Below, one piece after another: positions 11,800 to 24,313 of a DNA stretch of 64,000 nucleotides. How positions within the stretch are numbered: the stretch's first letter is position 1; each line of letters begins with the position of its first letter. Below the pieces are notes generated by a model. It was not told where the DNA came from. It did not search any database and saw only the letters and a list, made by a program, of their open reading frames with translations. The stretch comes from Aedes albopictus (taxonomy: Eukaryota; Arthropoda; Insecta; Diptera; Culicidae). A program made the translations under genes and the position numbers. Location: positions 448,066,980 to 448,130,979 of the forward strand of contig NC_085137.1 in assembly GCF_035046485.1 (NCBI RefSeq). Direction: 5' to 3'.

Positions 11800-12112
11800 A
11801 GTACCCTTCCACTAACTACACCTAGAACAACACCCATATCCCCTTGACACCTAGGCCTGAGAGGTCGTAGAACTTTCTACGTCTTTCTTAGGGGTCTAAC
11901 TAACCATCATTCCATGTTCCTCAGCAGTCGCAAGAACGAGGCCAGGACAACTCTCGACTGTTGGAGAATTGTGTCAGTCTTGTCGAGAAGTCAGAGATAA
12001 GTCTCCAATCTTTGTTTTTTTGGTATCCGACGGGAAGGAGGCAATCCTCATAACTGTGGTCTAGGGCTGTACTGCCTACGAAACTTGTGCGACTTGCTTA
12101 GTGCTAATGTTT
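11800..12112 (+). repeat. Dispersed retroposon-like repeat, copy 1
   Basis: Starts ACCCTTCCACTAAC and aligns over about 310 bp with the reverse complement of 61812-62125 at roughly 80 percent by eye. Shared stretches include CACCTAGGCCTGAGAG and GACGGGAAGGAGGCAA. The other copy ends in a (TGCTAA)n array; here it ends GTGCTAATG. A shared fixed 3' end with a short-repeat tail suggests the 3' end of a non-LTR retrotransposon or SINE. Confidence 0.65.
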
Positions 12113-12410
12113 ACTTTTTCAGTGGTAACCAGGTAAATGATTAAACCATAACAATTTCTTATACGCTTTTTCGCCAAGGAAAGCACCCCATTAAACCCTA
12201 TCCAATTTCCAACTCCAGATATCTATGAAGTGGGCCAAGTTCTTGGACACATTCTGAGTAGATATCTGACCAACATTTCCTCCCCATCCCCGCTGATCGT
12301 AAGGACCTGGCCAGGTGTTCGTTAAATGAAAGGTTTGTCAAGTCCCAGGCAAATTTTTCTGGCACATTAAACGTCTCTATCGGCAGCCACCCCAGGATGT
12401 GTACGGTCGG

Positions 12411-12516
12411 CTATGCTATGCTATGCTATGCTATTTAAAAAAATCTCAACCTGGAATCGAACCAGGAACGTCAAGGTTGGCGAGTACGTGCTTTACTCAT
12501 TCGCCCATCGACGCTT
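12411..12516 (-). repeat. tRNA-like SINE head with (TAGCA)n tail
   Basis: On the minus strand a perfect T-arm, CCTGG TTCGATT CCAGG, forms a B-box. It is preceded by a degenerate A-box (TGGGCGAATGAG) and followed by T-rich sequence and TAGCATAGCATAGC. The acceptor ends do not pair well, so this is a tRNA-derived retroposon rather than a working tRNA gene. Confidence 0.6.
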
Positions 12517-12769
12517 CGGAAGTTGAAGTGGTTAGAAGCTAATAAAAGCTTTTGTTGTTTTTTTAGCAATGGTGTTTCATAACATTTTTATGATTTTCAT
12601 ACGATGCTTCTTATGAGATTTTTCATACGACAAGTGGAAAATGGATTTCGCTTTTTAATGTATGAAAAGTATACGAGAACTATGAAATGATGAAAATAAT
12701 ATATATATAACTGATTCATAAGATGTAAACTATGAAAAACATACGAACAGTTTCCTCAGTGTACATTCC

Positions 12770-13330
12770 GTTAGAAAATTCATTCGGCTAATTCTCTGTG
12801 ATTATTTCTGGTAATGTCTTTTGAACTACCTTTGGCGGATTTTTTTCGGTAATTCCTTTGGAAATACTTTCAGAAATTTATACTGGATTGATTTAACAAT
12901 TCCTATTGAATTATTTTTTTGGGTTTCTTGGGCAATTTTTTAAAAACAACTTTGATAATTCCTTTGGAATTGTGTTCGGTAACTCTTTTGGAAACTGCTT
13001 CAGCAATTATTTCGGAATTAACAAAAACACCAACAGCATTTTTTTTTCAATTTCTTTTGACAATCGCTTTTTCAGTTTATCGTGCAACTTCTGGGAAACT
13101 TTCTTAATTTCTTACGAAATTCATTTGACAGGTACTTTGAAAATATTATAATTATTTCCGTTTCTCTGGATTTCTCTGGAAATATGGTAGTTCCTTTTGG
13201 AATTGCGTCTGTTATAACTTTAAAATTTCCAAAAATTGGCAATGTTATAGCTGAAGGAAATCTCGATGGAATTTCCAAAAGAATTCCCAAAATTCAAGGT
13301 CATTGCTCAAAGAAGTTGAAATAGAATTTG
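12770..13330. repeat. Degenerate GGAATTCC-type minisatellite, block 3 (AT-rich variant)
   Basis: Units resemble TTCCTTTGGAATT and TTTCGGAATT, more AT-rich than the other blocks. Overlapping open frames on both strands in this interval are composition artefacts. Confidence 0.5.
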
Positions 13331-13669
13331 CCAAAAAAATTCACAAAGCAAATTCCAAAATCGTTCTCAAAAAAATAGCTGAAGGCACCGCCTATGACAC
13401 CGAATCAAATTTCAACCAACGCTGCGGAAATAACAACAGGCACATGAATAAAGTTGTGTAAATATTTTTTACTAAATCTCATATGATTCAATTAACTATA
13501 TTTGATCATCATATTCTTGGTGCATTAAAAAAGTCCAGCAAAAAGTTTTTACGAATACTTCACAAATTACTTCAGAGCTAACTGTAAGATTGTTTTCATG
13601 GAAGATCCAAGATGGAAAAATGGTCAACATTTTATACAAATAATCGCATTTCCAAACGTTCTAAAGTTG

Positions 13670-15690
13670 CTTTAAAGATACCTCTAGCGGTTCCTCCAGC
13701 AGTTCCTTCTGGGAATGCTACAAGAGTTCTTTCTAGGATTTCTTCATGAGTGCCTTTTGACAATTCTCCAAAATTTCCTTCTAAGATTCTCCTAAAGATC
13801 CTTTTAGTATTCATCAGGAAGTTTCTAATGAGATTCTTCTAGAAATTTCTTAAAGATCCCCCAAACTTTTTTCTATTCCTCAAGAAGTTTCTTGTAAGTT
13901 TCCTACAAGTTTCTTTTGAAATTCGTGTATGAATTCTTTCTGGACATATTAAAAAAAATCTCCTATGATCCCCTCAGAGTACAGCTTGGGATTCCTTAAA
14001 AAGTTCTATGTCTGATTCCTGTAAAAAATCCTTACAGCAGTTTCGTCTGCAATTTTTCCAGGAGTTTCACCTCAGTCTTATCTCTTCAGAAGTTTCTTCT
14101 GGGATTTCTCCAGAATTCTTTTTGTTACTCCTTAAGAATATTTTTGAGAATTTCCTCTAGAAATTTCTTCTAAGTTTCTCCAAGAATTTTTTTTTAAATT
14201 CCTGGAGAAGCCATTGGTGAGATTCCTTTATAAGATCCTTCTGGAATTCGGGAAGGAAATTTTCCAGGAGACTCTACAAAGATTTCTTTAGAAGTTCTTT
14301 CTGGGCTTCAACAGAAGTGACTTCTAGAACCCCTACAGAAGTTTTATTTTTTCTGGAAATCCTCCACAAGTTTCTTCTATGATTCCTCTGGAGTTTATTT
14401 TGCCTTTTCTTTAAAAAGTTCTTTGTGAGATTCCTCCAGAAAATCCGTCTGGAATTCCTCTAGAACTTTCTTATAGATTTTTTCCAGGAGTTCCTTCTGG
14501 GATTCCTACGGAAGCTACTCTGGGATATCTCCAGATGTTTCTTTTGACATTCCTCCAGAGTTTCTACTGAGATTTTCCTAGATTTTCTGTCTGGGATTCT
14601 ACCTGAACTTTCCTCTGGAATTCGTCCAGGAATTCCTTCAGGAATATTTTCAAGAAATCCTTCTAAGATTGCTCAAGATTTTCTTTAGTAGATCCTTCTA
14701 GGATTCCTACAGAACTTTCTTCTGGAATTTCTCCGTGATTTTTTAGTGATTTCTTCCAGTTTTTTTTTTTAGATTTCTGCTAGTAGATTTTTCTACTTCC
14801 TGGTTCCTTCCAGGACTTTTACTCCTTTAAATGTTTCTTTTTCTGTCGGGCTGAGGTTACCGCAGAAGTTCCATCTACGATATTTCCAGGATATCTAGGA
14901 TTGCTCAAATTGATCCTTTTTGTATTCCTACACTTGTAGAGTTCATAGGTAGGTATTTTAAACTACACTCGTAGGGTTCGTTCAGGAATTCCTTCTGGAA
15001 TTCCTTACTCCGTAGTAACGGCAGCAACTTCTGGAATCTCTTCAGGAATTCCTTTGGCTATTCCTCCAGGAGTTTCTTCCGTAACTATTCCTGGGATTCC
15101 TTCTGGAATTTCTCCAAGAGTTATTTCTATAAATCTATAAATCCTTCAAACTTCTTTTTGGGATTCCTCGAGAAGCTCCTAGTGAGATTTTTTAAGGAGT
15201 TCCTGCAAGGGATTCCTCCAATGTTTTTTTGAAATCCTTGGAGATGAACCAGCCGCGGGCTGAAAATCCCCTTAATAAAGCTAATAATAATAATAATGGA
15301 AATCTTTAAGAAGTTCCTTCTGTGATTTCTGCAGATTCTTTTCTGGATTCTTTGAAAAAAACTCTTCGGGCGATTCCTCCATAATATCCAGAAGTTCAAG
15401 CCAAGATTAAGAAAACCCTTCTAAGATTCCTTAAGAGTTCCATCTGGGATGGAGACGTTCTTTCTGGGATTTCTCTTCAGATTTCTCAAGGGCTTACCTC
15501 TGGGATTCGTCCAAGAACTTCTTCTGGGGTTATTTCTTCTCTCACAGTACATTTCTGGACTATCTTTGAACCTTCTGAGGTTACTAAGGTTACTTCTCCT
15601 TGAGGGATTCCTACTGGAGTTCCTTGTGGATATCATTCAGAAGGCCCTTCCCAGATTCCTCGTGATTTTTAATGTTTTCGTTATAATGAA
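13670..15690. repeat. Degenerate GGAATTCC-type minisatellite, block 4
   Basis: About 2 kb of imperfect units such as TTCCTCCAGGAATTCCTTC in one orientation (pyrimidine-rich on the plus strand). It is interrupted near 15235-15298 by a small retroposon-like insertion. No real protein signature in any frame. Confidence 0.65.
15235..15298 (+). repeat. Small retroposon-like insertion with (TAA)n tail
   Basis: The text GGGCTGAAAATCCCCTTAAT followed by AAAGCTAATAATAATAATAA interrupts the minisatellite and ends in a trinucleotide tail, as 3' ends of some non-LTR elements do. Class is inferred. Confidence 0.4.
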
Positions 15691-15737
15691 GTGGTTTATT
15701 TAATTTTGAAGTTCAAGATCAGCAGAAAATTATGATT

Positions 15738-15942
15738 AGGGTGAATACAGAACGAAGCCACACCTTGAAATTTTGAAAGCACAAATCTGAGGAACCAAAC
15801 ATCGCACCGAGCTGAAAAGTTGATCGATTGGTCACCCACTGGTGGTGACCAATCGATCAACTTTTCAGCTTAGTGCGATACTTGGTTCTTCAGATTTGTG
15901 CTTTTGAAAATTCAAGGTGTGGCTTCGTTCTATATTCACCTT
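15738..15942. repeat. Near-perfect 205-bp fold-back hairpin
   Basis: Two arms of about 100 bp (from AGGGTGAATACAGAACGAAG inward) are inverted copies with a few mismatches and a very short loop around CCCACTGGTGG at about 15835-15845. It probably is a fold-back MITE. If transcribed it would form a long double-stranded RNA stem. Confidence 0.85.
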
Positions 15943-16486
15943 AACGTTACCATACAGAATCCAATCGTTTAAACATGCAGAAATACGCTAATTGCTGTAA
16001 ATTACCACCCTGTTAATTTTACTCACAAAATAGCACTTTTTTACCATCGAAAGCAGTTCATTCTACGTTTTTTCTTTGTCTTTTATTACATCCCAAAATT
16101 TACCACCATTCACTTAGCTTTTCCGGACCCATTAACCGGTTCGCCATCGCCAGCCCGATAAAATTCCTGCATAAATTCCGATGCACCTTCTGAGATGAGC
16201 TGAGCGCAACATTTTTCACCTTAATCCAGTTTTCTTATTGGAACCGACAATGTGCATCTTCCGTCAATCGCCACCAGCACACACACGCACGCAGAAAACC
16301 GCAATCAATCTCGTTCGGGTCTGCCTTGCACCAATAAATTAAAATTTTCTTTCTTCTCACACGACACCAATAAAACTGGATCTGGCTGAGGCTGATGCAA
16401 ATCCTCTGCCAACTCCCACCGGAAAAGAAGATCGTTGCAAAGATTCTTAATGCATTTCACCTGCGCTGGGTTTTCCCAATTTTTAC
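15943..16486. other. Non-repetitive DNA beside a possible promoter
   Basis: No transposon signature; higher GC from about 16.1 kb. It would be first-intron sequence of the minus-strand gene proposed at 16822 if that promoter is real. Confidence 0.3.
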
Positions 16487-16822
16487 CTTTTATGGCTTGA
16501 AGATGTTATATTTTTGTGTTTCTCACGTTCTGCCGTTTTCTTCGGTCGCGACTTAATGGCAAATCATCACCCAAAGGCCACAAGGAATTTAAATTAGCAC
16601 AAACTTCTCTTCGAACTCCGTAGATGTTTGGAAACGGAAAAACACGATGTTCACTACTTTTTCGAGATTTTAAACTGAAAATTTGCACAAACTTCCAAGT
16701 CACTGATTTCAAAAAGGCACAAAATAGATTCACAGTAAAAAATAATAAAATGAAACGACACAAATTTTTCCTTCCCGTAAAACGCTTTTGCGACTAAACA
16801 CGACGACCGAACGAACACGACT
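16487..16822 (-). promoter_or_regulatory. Possible Inr + DPE core promoter and 5' UTR exon
   Basis: On the minus strand TCAGTC at 16824-16819 matches the initiator consensus TCAKTY. AGTCG begins exactly at +28 from its A (16822), matching the insect downstream promoter element RGWYV. The roughly 335 bases after it are not repetitive and resemble an insect 5' UTR exon. They end at possible donors AAG|GTAAAAA (exon end 16487) or, further on, CAG|GTGAAA (16461). No coding exon is seen downstream in the window. Motif spacing is what I can see; promoter function is inferred. Confidence 0.4.
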
Positions 16823-17528
16823 GAACGAACGGGACAACCGAGACAACGGAACACACGAACGAACACTCTGACTCTGCTCGTTGTTTTGTCTGCTTTGTTG
16901 TTTGTTTTCTTCTTTGCAAGCTGTCAAAAAAATTAAATGTCCGGAGCCCTTCGGAAACGTTCTAAAATCCGGAGCGATCAGCAGTGCTCGTTGAAAACCA
17001 GGGGGATGACGAAGGGCCAGAATCATCTACCCAGCATTCAATTCAACATGGCGTCCAATGTTTTTGTTTTAATTGCATAATTCATGGAAAAAATGCGCTG
17101 GAAACATCGACACTGCTTCGCTGCTATATATAATATCGTGCAAAGTGATAAGGAAAGAGAAACAATCATCAAAAACAACGATTTCGTTTGAAATGTGTAA
17201 TTTCTGAAATGAGCACTAGCAACACACGAGCCAGGAGCAAGTTAGGGTAAACCGACCTGAAAGTGGGTACCAAAACGCGCCGTACCAAAAATGTTGTTGG
17301 GTTGACCGGCGATGTACCGAGTTTGACAGCCGTGTCACCCCACTGTTGAAAACTACTCAAAAGTGAGTAGTTTTCGACTCACTTCAATGGGCCTTTTCAT
17401 TTGACGTCTAAAATCAGCTGATTTTGGGGGCCTTTGACAGTTCTCCTATGAAACTGACAATTCAGCGTTTGCGCCTTTGTTCGGGAGTTGTAAACAGTGG
17501 CAATTAATTAGCAAAATTTTAGGTTAAT
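16823..17528. other. Upstream DNA, no gene recognised
   Basis: Contains a small inverted repeat GAAAACTACTCA / TGAGTAGTTTTC near 17347-17372. No credible coding frame; may hold upstream control sequence of the proposed promoter. Confidence 0.3.
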
Positions 17529-18073
17529 TCAAGCATAACTTTTCAATCCGACGTAACTCGAGAATGTAAACAAATCCGGGTTAACTGCTGCATGCATGAT
17601 TCATAAAGCAAACTGAAGAATCCACATCACTGTTTGATGATTTATTGCTTAATTTGTTTAACTAAGCATATTTTTTGCAACGACGTATCTAATTATTTTG
17701 ATGTTTACAACTTTTCTGATAGATACACCGTTTTGATATATGAGAAAACCAAACGACGTATCTAGCCAAAATCAAAAGTAACAGATACACCAAACTGGCA
17801 CCATACAAAAGCGACGTATCTGGCATGACGTATCTCGAACCAACCCGGTGTATGTGTATTTTTGTCAAAATTCATTGTGAAAATGTTATGGAATGAGTAG
17901 GTTTTGTTTCTTACCTAGTGCGTGCTATATCCCTGGTGATGTTAAGCACGAAAAAACTTATGAAAAGTATTTTTATAAAAAACTATTTTAGTGAAATGGT
18001 CGTCAACATTGACCATGAATTTACTCAGATCAGTGAAAAAGTTAGATACGTCGATTTGAAAAATTATGCTTGA
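17529..18073. mobile_element. MITE family TCAAGCATAA, copy B (uninterrupted)
   Basis: 545 bp, ends TCAAGCATAA and TTATGCTTGA. It matches copy A (5039-6544) throughout and has the intact target TATGTGTATTTTTGTC where copy A carries the 958-bp insertion. Non-coding. Confidence 0.88.
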
Positions 18074-18116
18074 ATTAGCAAAATTTTTTGTTAATAAATT
18101 CAAGCATCCCAGTACG

Positions 18117-18345
18117 GAGAGTTAGCCTAACATTAGCCTAATGTGAGACTAACAGGCCAGCATGTTAGGCTAACTTTTTGTCTCACTTTTGGCTAATGTT
18201 AGTCTAAAATTAGACAGATATGACACACTTTTGTTAGACATGTTGCAAATTCGAAACATGTTTGTTAGTCTAACATTAGACTAACGTTAGATATGTTTTA
18301 CTATGGGCTGTTAGACGCATGTTAGGCATAGATTTTATGCTGCTT
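18117..18345. repeat. Palindrome-dense element, GTTAG(N)CTAAC motifs
   Basis: More than ten occurrences of GTTAGNCT or its complement in about 230 bp, in both orientations. Ends are not clear. It is probably a MITE whose subterminal motif has multiplied. Confidence 0.5.
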
Positions 18346-18351
18346 GTTTTC

Positions 18352-18450
18352 ATTCCAGCTGTCATCCGAGCAAGAAGTGTGATTGTAGTAGTGAACTTTT
18401 GTCGACGTTCACTACTACAACCGTACTCTTGCCTCGAATGAAAGCTGGAC
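18352..18450. repeat. Hairpin with ~45-bp arms
   Basis: CATTCCAGCTGTCATCCGAG and onward pairs with the inverted copy ending in GAAAGCTGG; the loop is about 10 bases at TTTTGTCGAC. It lies directly before the satellite. Confidence 0.7.
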
Positions 18451-18482
18451 GAAACATATTTGATAAAAAACTCGGAGCCCGA

Positions 18483-21400
18483 AAATTAAATTAAAATTAA
18501 ATTAAAATTAAATTAAAATTAAATTAAAATTAAATTAAAATTAAATTAAAATTAAATTAAAATTAAATTAAAATTAAATTAAAATTAAATTAAAATTAAA
18601 TTAAAATTAAATTAAAATTAAATTAAAATTAAATTAAAATTAAATTAAAATTAAATTAAAATTAAATTAAAATTAAATTAAAATTAAATTAAAATTAAAT
18701 TAAAATTAAATTAAAATTAAATTAAAATTAAATTAAAATTAAATTAAAATTAAATTAAAATTAAATTAAAATTAAATTAAAATTAAATTAAAATTAAATT
18801 AAAATTAAATTAAAATTAAATTAAAATTAAATTAAAATTAAATTAAAATTAAATTAAAATTAAATTAAAATTAAATTAAAATTAAATTAAAATTAAATTA
18901 AAATTAAATTAAAATTAAATTAAAATTAAATTAAAATTAAATTAAAATTAAATTAAAATTAAATTAAAATTAAATTAAAATTAAATTAAAATTAAATTAA
19001 AATTAAATTAAAATTAAATTAAAATTAAATTAAAATTAAATTAAAATTAAATTAAAATTAAATTAAAATTAAATTAAAATTAAATTAAAATTAAATTAAA
19101 ATTAAATTAAAATTAAATTAAAATTAAATTAAAATTAAATTAAAATTAAATTAAAATTAAATTAAAATTAAATTAAAATTAAATTAAAATTAAATTAAAA
19201 TTAAATTAAAATTAAATTAAAATTAAATTAAAATTAAATTAAAATTAAATTAAAATTAAATTAAAATTAAATTAAAATTAAATTAAAATTAAATTAAAAT
19301 TAAATTAAAATTAAATTAAAATTAAATTAAAATTAAATTAAAATTAAATTAAAATTAAATTAAAATTAAATTAAAATTAAATTAAAATTAAATTAAAATT
19401 AAATTAAAATTAAATTAAAATTAAATTAAAATTAAATTAAAATTAAATTAAAATTAAATTAAAATTAAATTAAAATTAAATTAAAATTAAATTAAAATTA
19501 AATTAAAATTAAATTAAAATTAAATTAAAATTAAATTAAAATTAAATTAAAATTAAATTAAAATTAAATTAAAATTAAATTAAAATTAAATTAAAATTAA
19601 ATTAAAATTAAATTAAAATTAAATTAAAATTAAATTAAAATTAAATTAAAATTAAATTAAAATTAAATTAAAATTAAATTAAAATTAAATTAAAATTAAA
19701 TTAAAATTAAATTAAAATTAAATTAAAATTAAATTAAAATTAAATTAAAATTAAATTAAAATTAAATTAAAATTAAATTAAAATTAAAATTAAATTAAAA
19801 TTAAATTAAAATTAAATTAAAATTAAATTAAAATTAAATTAAATTAAATTAAATTAAAATTAAATTAAAATTAAATTAAAATTAAATTAAAATTAAATTA
19901 AAATTAAATTAAAATTAAATTAAAATTAAATTAAAATTAAATTAAAATTAAATTAAAATTAAATTAAAATTAAATTAAAATTAAATTAAAATTAAATTAA
20001 AATTAAATTAAAATTAAATTAAAATTAAATTAAAATTAAATTAAAATTAAATTAAAATTAAATTAAAATTAAATTAAAATTAAATTAAAATTAAATTAAA
20101 ATTAAATTAAAATTAAATTAAAATTAAATTAAAATTAAATTAAAATTAAATTAAAATTAAATTAAAATTAAATTAAAATTAAATTAAAATTAAATTAAAA
20201 TTAAATTAAAATTAAATTAAAATTAAATTAAAATTAAATTAAAATTAAATTAAAATTAAATTAAAATTAAATTAAAATTAAATTAAAATTAAATTAAAAT
20301 TAAATTAAAATTAAATTAAAATTAAATTAAAATTAAATTAAAATTAAATTAAAATTAAATTAAAATTAAATTAAAATTAAATTAAAATTAAATTAAAATT
20401 AAATTAAAATTAAATTAAAATTAAATTAAAATTAAATTAAAATTAAATTAAAATTAAATTAAAATTAAATTAAAATTAAATTAAAATTAAATTAAAATTA
20501 AATTAAAATTAAATTAAAATTAAATTAAAATTAAATTAAAATTAAATTAAAATTAAATTAAAATTAAATTAAAATTAAATTAAAATTAAATTAAAATTAA
20601 ATTAAAATTAAATTAAAATTAAATTAAAATTAAATTAAAATTAAATTAAAATTAAATTAAAATTAAATTAAAATTAAATTAAAATTAAATTAAAATTAAA
20701 TTAAAATTAAATTAAAATTAAATTAAAATTAAATTAAAATTAAATTAAAATTAAATTAAAATTAAATTAAAATTAAATTAAAATTAAATTAAAATTAAAT
20801 TAAAATTAAATTAAAATTAAATTAAAATTAAATTAAAATAAATTAAAATTAAATTAAAATTAAATTAAATTAAATTAAAATTAAATTAAAATTAAATTAA
20901 AATTAAATTAAAATTAAATTAAAATTAAATTAAAATTAAATTAAAATTAAATTAAAATTAAATTAAAATTAAATTAAAATTAAATTAAAATTAAATTAAA
21001 ATTAAATTAAAATTAAATTAAAATTAAATTAAAATTAAATTAAAATTAAATTAAAATTAAATTAAAATTAAATTAAAATTAAATTAAAATTAAATTAAAA
21101 TTAAATTAAAATTAAATTAAAATTAAATTAAAATTAAATTAAAATTAAATTAAAATTAAATTAAAATTAAATTAAAATTAAATTAAAATTAAATTAAAAT
21201 TAAATTAAAATTAAATTAAAATTAAATTAAAATTAAATTAAAATTAAATTAAAATTAAATTAAAATTAAATTAAAATTAAATTAAAATTAAATTAAAATT
21301 AAATTAAAATTAAATTAAAATTAAATTAAAATTAAATTAAAATTAAATTAAAATTAAATTAAAATTAAATTAAAATTAAATTAAAATTAAATTAAAATTA

Positions 21401-23813
21401 AATTAAAATTAAATTAAAATTAAATTAAAATTAAATTAAAATTAAATTAAAATTAAATTAAAATTAAAATTAAAATTAAATTAAATTAAAATTAAATTAA
21501 AATTAAATTAAAATTAAATTAAAATTAAATTAAAATTAAATTAAAATTAAATTAAAATTAAATTAAAATTAAATTAAAATTAAATTAAAATTAAATTAAA
21601 ATTAAATTAAAATTAAATTAAAATTAAATTAAAATTAAATTAAAATTAAATTAAAATTAAATTAAAATTAAATTAAAATTAAATTAAAATTAAATTAAAA
21701 TTAAATTAAAATTAAATTAAAATTAAATTAAAATTAAATTAAAATTAAATTAAAATTAAATTAAAATTAAATTAAAATTAAATTAAAATTAAATTAAAAT
21801 TAAATTAAAATTAAATTAAAATTAAATTAAAATTAAATTAAAATTAAATTAAAATTAAATTAAAATTAAATTAAAATTAAATTAAAATTAAATTAAAATT
21901 AAATTAAAATTAAATTAAAATTAAATTAAAATTAAATTAAAATTAAATTAAAATTAAATTAAAATTAAATTAAAATTAAATTAAAATTAAATTAAAATTA
22001 AATTAAAATTAAAATTAAAATTAAATTAAAATTAAATTAAAATTAATTAAATTAAATTAAATAATTAAAATTAAATTAAAATTAAATTAAAATTAAATTA
22101 AAATTAAATTAAAATTAAAATTAAAATTAAATTAAAATTAAATTAAAATTAAATTAAATTAAATTAAAATTAAATTAAAATTAAATTAAAATTAAATTAA
22201 AATTAAATTAAAAATTATATTAAAATTAAATTAAAATTAAATTAAAATTAAATTAAAATTAAATTAAATTAAATTAAAATTAAATTAAAATTAAATTAAA
22301 ATTAAATTAAAATTAATTAAAATTAAATTAAAATTAAATTAAAATTAATTAAATTAAATTAAAATTAAATTAAAATTAAATTAAAATTAAATTAAAATTA
22401 AATTAAAATTAAATTAAAATTAAATTAAAATTAAATTAAATTAAATTAAAATTAAATTAAAATTAAAATTAAATTAAATTAAATTAAAATTAAATTAAAA
22501 TTAAATTAAAATTAAATTAAAATTAAATTAAAATTAAATTAAATTAAAATTAAAATTAAATTAATAAATTAAAATTAAATTAAAATTAAATTAAAATTAA
22601 ATTAAAATTAAATTAAAATTAAATTAAAATTAAATTAAAATTAAATTAAAATTAAATTAAATTAAATTAAAATTAAATTAAAATTAAATTAAAATTAAAT
22701 TAAAATTAAATTAAAATTAAATTAAAATTAAATTAAAATTAAATTAAAATTAAATTAAATTTAAATTAAATTAAATTAAAATTAAATTAAAATTAAATTA
22801 AAATTAAATTAAATTAAATTAAATTAAATTAAATTAAATTAAAATTAAATTAAAATTAATTAAAATTAATTAAAATTAATTAAAATTAAATTAAAATTAA
22901 TTAAAATTAAATTAAAATTAATTAAAATTAAATTAAAATTAAATTAAAATTAATTAAAATTAAAATAAAATTAATTAAAATTAAATTAAAATTAAATTAA
23001 AATTAAATTAAATTAAATTAAAATTAATTAAAATTAAATTAAAATTAAATTAAAATTAAATTAAAATTAAATTAAAATTAAATTAAAATTAAATTAAAAT
23101 TAAATTAAAATTAAATTAAAATTAAATTAAAATTAAATTAAAATTAAATTAAAATTAAATTAAAATTAAATTAAAATTAAATTAAAATTAAATTAAAATT
23201 AAATTAAAATTAAATTAAAATTAAATTAAAAATTAAATTAAAATTAAATTAAAATTAAATTAAAATTAAATTAAAATTAAATTAAAATTAAATTAAATTA
23301 AATTAAAATTAAATTAAATTAAATTAAAATTAAATTAAATTAAATTAAAATTAAATTAAAATTAATTAAAATTAAATTAAAATTAAATTAAAATTAAATT
23401 AAAATTAAATTAAAATTAAATTAAATTAAATTAAAATTAAATTAAAATATTAAATTAAAATTAAATTAAATTAAATTAAATTAAATGTAAAATTAAATTA
23501 AATTTAAATATTAAATTAATTAAAATTAAATTAAAATTAAATTAAAATTAAATTAAAATTAAATTAAAATTAAATTAAAATTAAATTAAATTAAAATTAA
23601 AATTAAATTAATTAAATTAAATTAAAATTAAATTAAAATTAAATTAAAATTAAATTAAAATTAAATTAAAATTAAATTAAAATTAAATTAAAATTTAAAT
23701 TAAAAATTAAATTAAAATTAAATTAAAATTAAATTAAAATTAAATTAAAATTAAATTAAAATTAAATTAAAATTAAATTAAAATTAAATTAAATTAAATT
23801 AAAATTAAATTAA
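18483..23813. repeat. 11-bp A/T satellite (TTAAATTAAAA)n, >5.3 kb
   Basis: Strict alternation of TTAAA and TTAAAA gives an 11-bp unit, about 485 copies before the array runs into the N gap. By eye the first ~1.3 kb has no deviation. Deviations (two 5-mers or two 6-mers in a row, TTAATTAAAA 10-mers) become frequent from about 22.0 kb toward the gap. I see one G (23487) and no C in the whole array. It offers a TTAA about every 5.5 bp. The true length is unknown because the right end is not sequenced. Confidence 0.97.
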
Positions 23814-24313
23814 NNNNNNNNNNNNNNNNNNNNNNNNNNNNNNNNNNNNNNNNNNNNNNNNNNNNNNNNNNNNNNNNNNNNNNNNNNNNNNNNNNNNNNN
23901 NNNNNNNNNNNNNNNNNNNNNNNNNNNNNNNNNNNNNNNNNNNNNNNNNNNNNNNNNNNNNNNNNNNNNNNNNNNNNNNNNNNNNNNNNNNNNNNNNNNN
24001 NNNNNNNNNNNNNNNNNNNNNNNNNNNNNNNNNNNNNNNNNNNNNNNNNNNNNNNNNNNNNNNNNNNNNNNNNNNNNNNNNNNNNNNNNNNNNNNNNNNN
24101 NNNNNNNNNNNNNNNNNNNNNNNNNNNNNNNNNNNNNNNNNNNNNNNNNNNNNNNNNNNNNNNNNNNNNNNNNNNNNNNNNNNNNNNNNNNNNNNNNNNN
24201 NNNNNNNNNNNNNNNNNNNNNNNNNNNNNNNNNNNNNNNNNNNNNNNNNNNNNNNNNNNNNNNNNNNNNNNNNNNNNNNNNNNNNNNNNNNNNNNNNNNN
24301 NNNNNNNNNNNNN
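23814..24313. other. Assembly gap, 500 N
   Basis: Exactly 500 N, the same as the second gap, so the size is a placeholder. It truncates the satellite, and the minus-strand frame that spans it is meaningless. Confidence 0.98.

Noticed and set aside
12436..12516. Functional tRNA gene on the minus strand
   Set aside because: T-arm is perfect but acceptor and D arms do not pair, and a retroposon tail follows.
18483..23813. CRISPR-like array
   Set aside because: Units are 11 bp with no spacers; it is a simple satellite in a eukaryotic genome.
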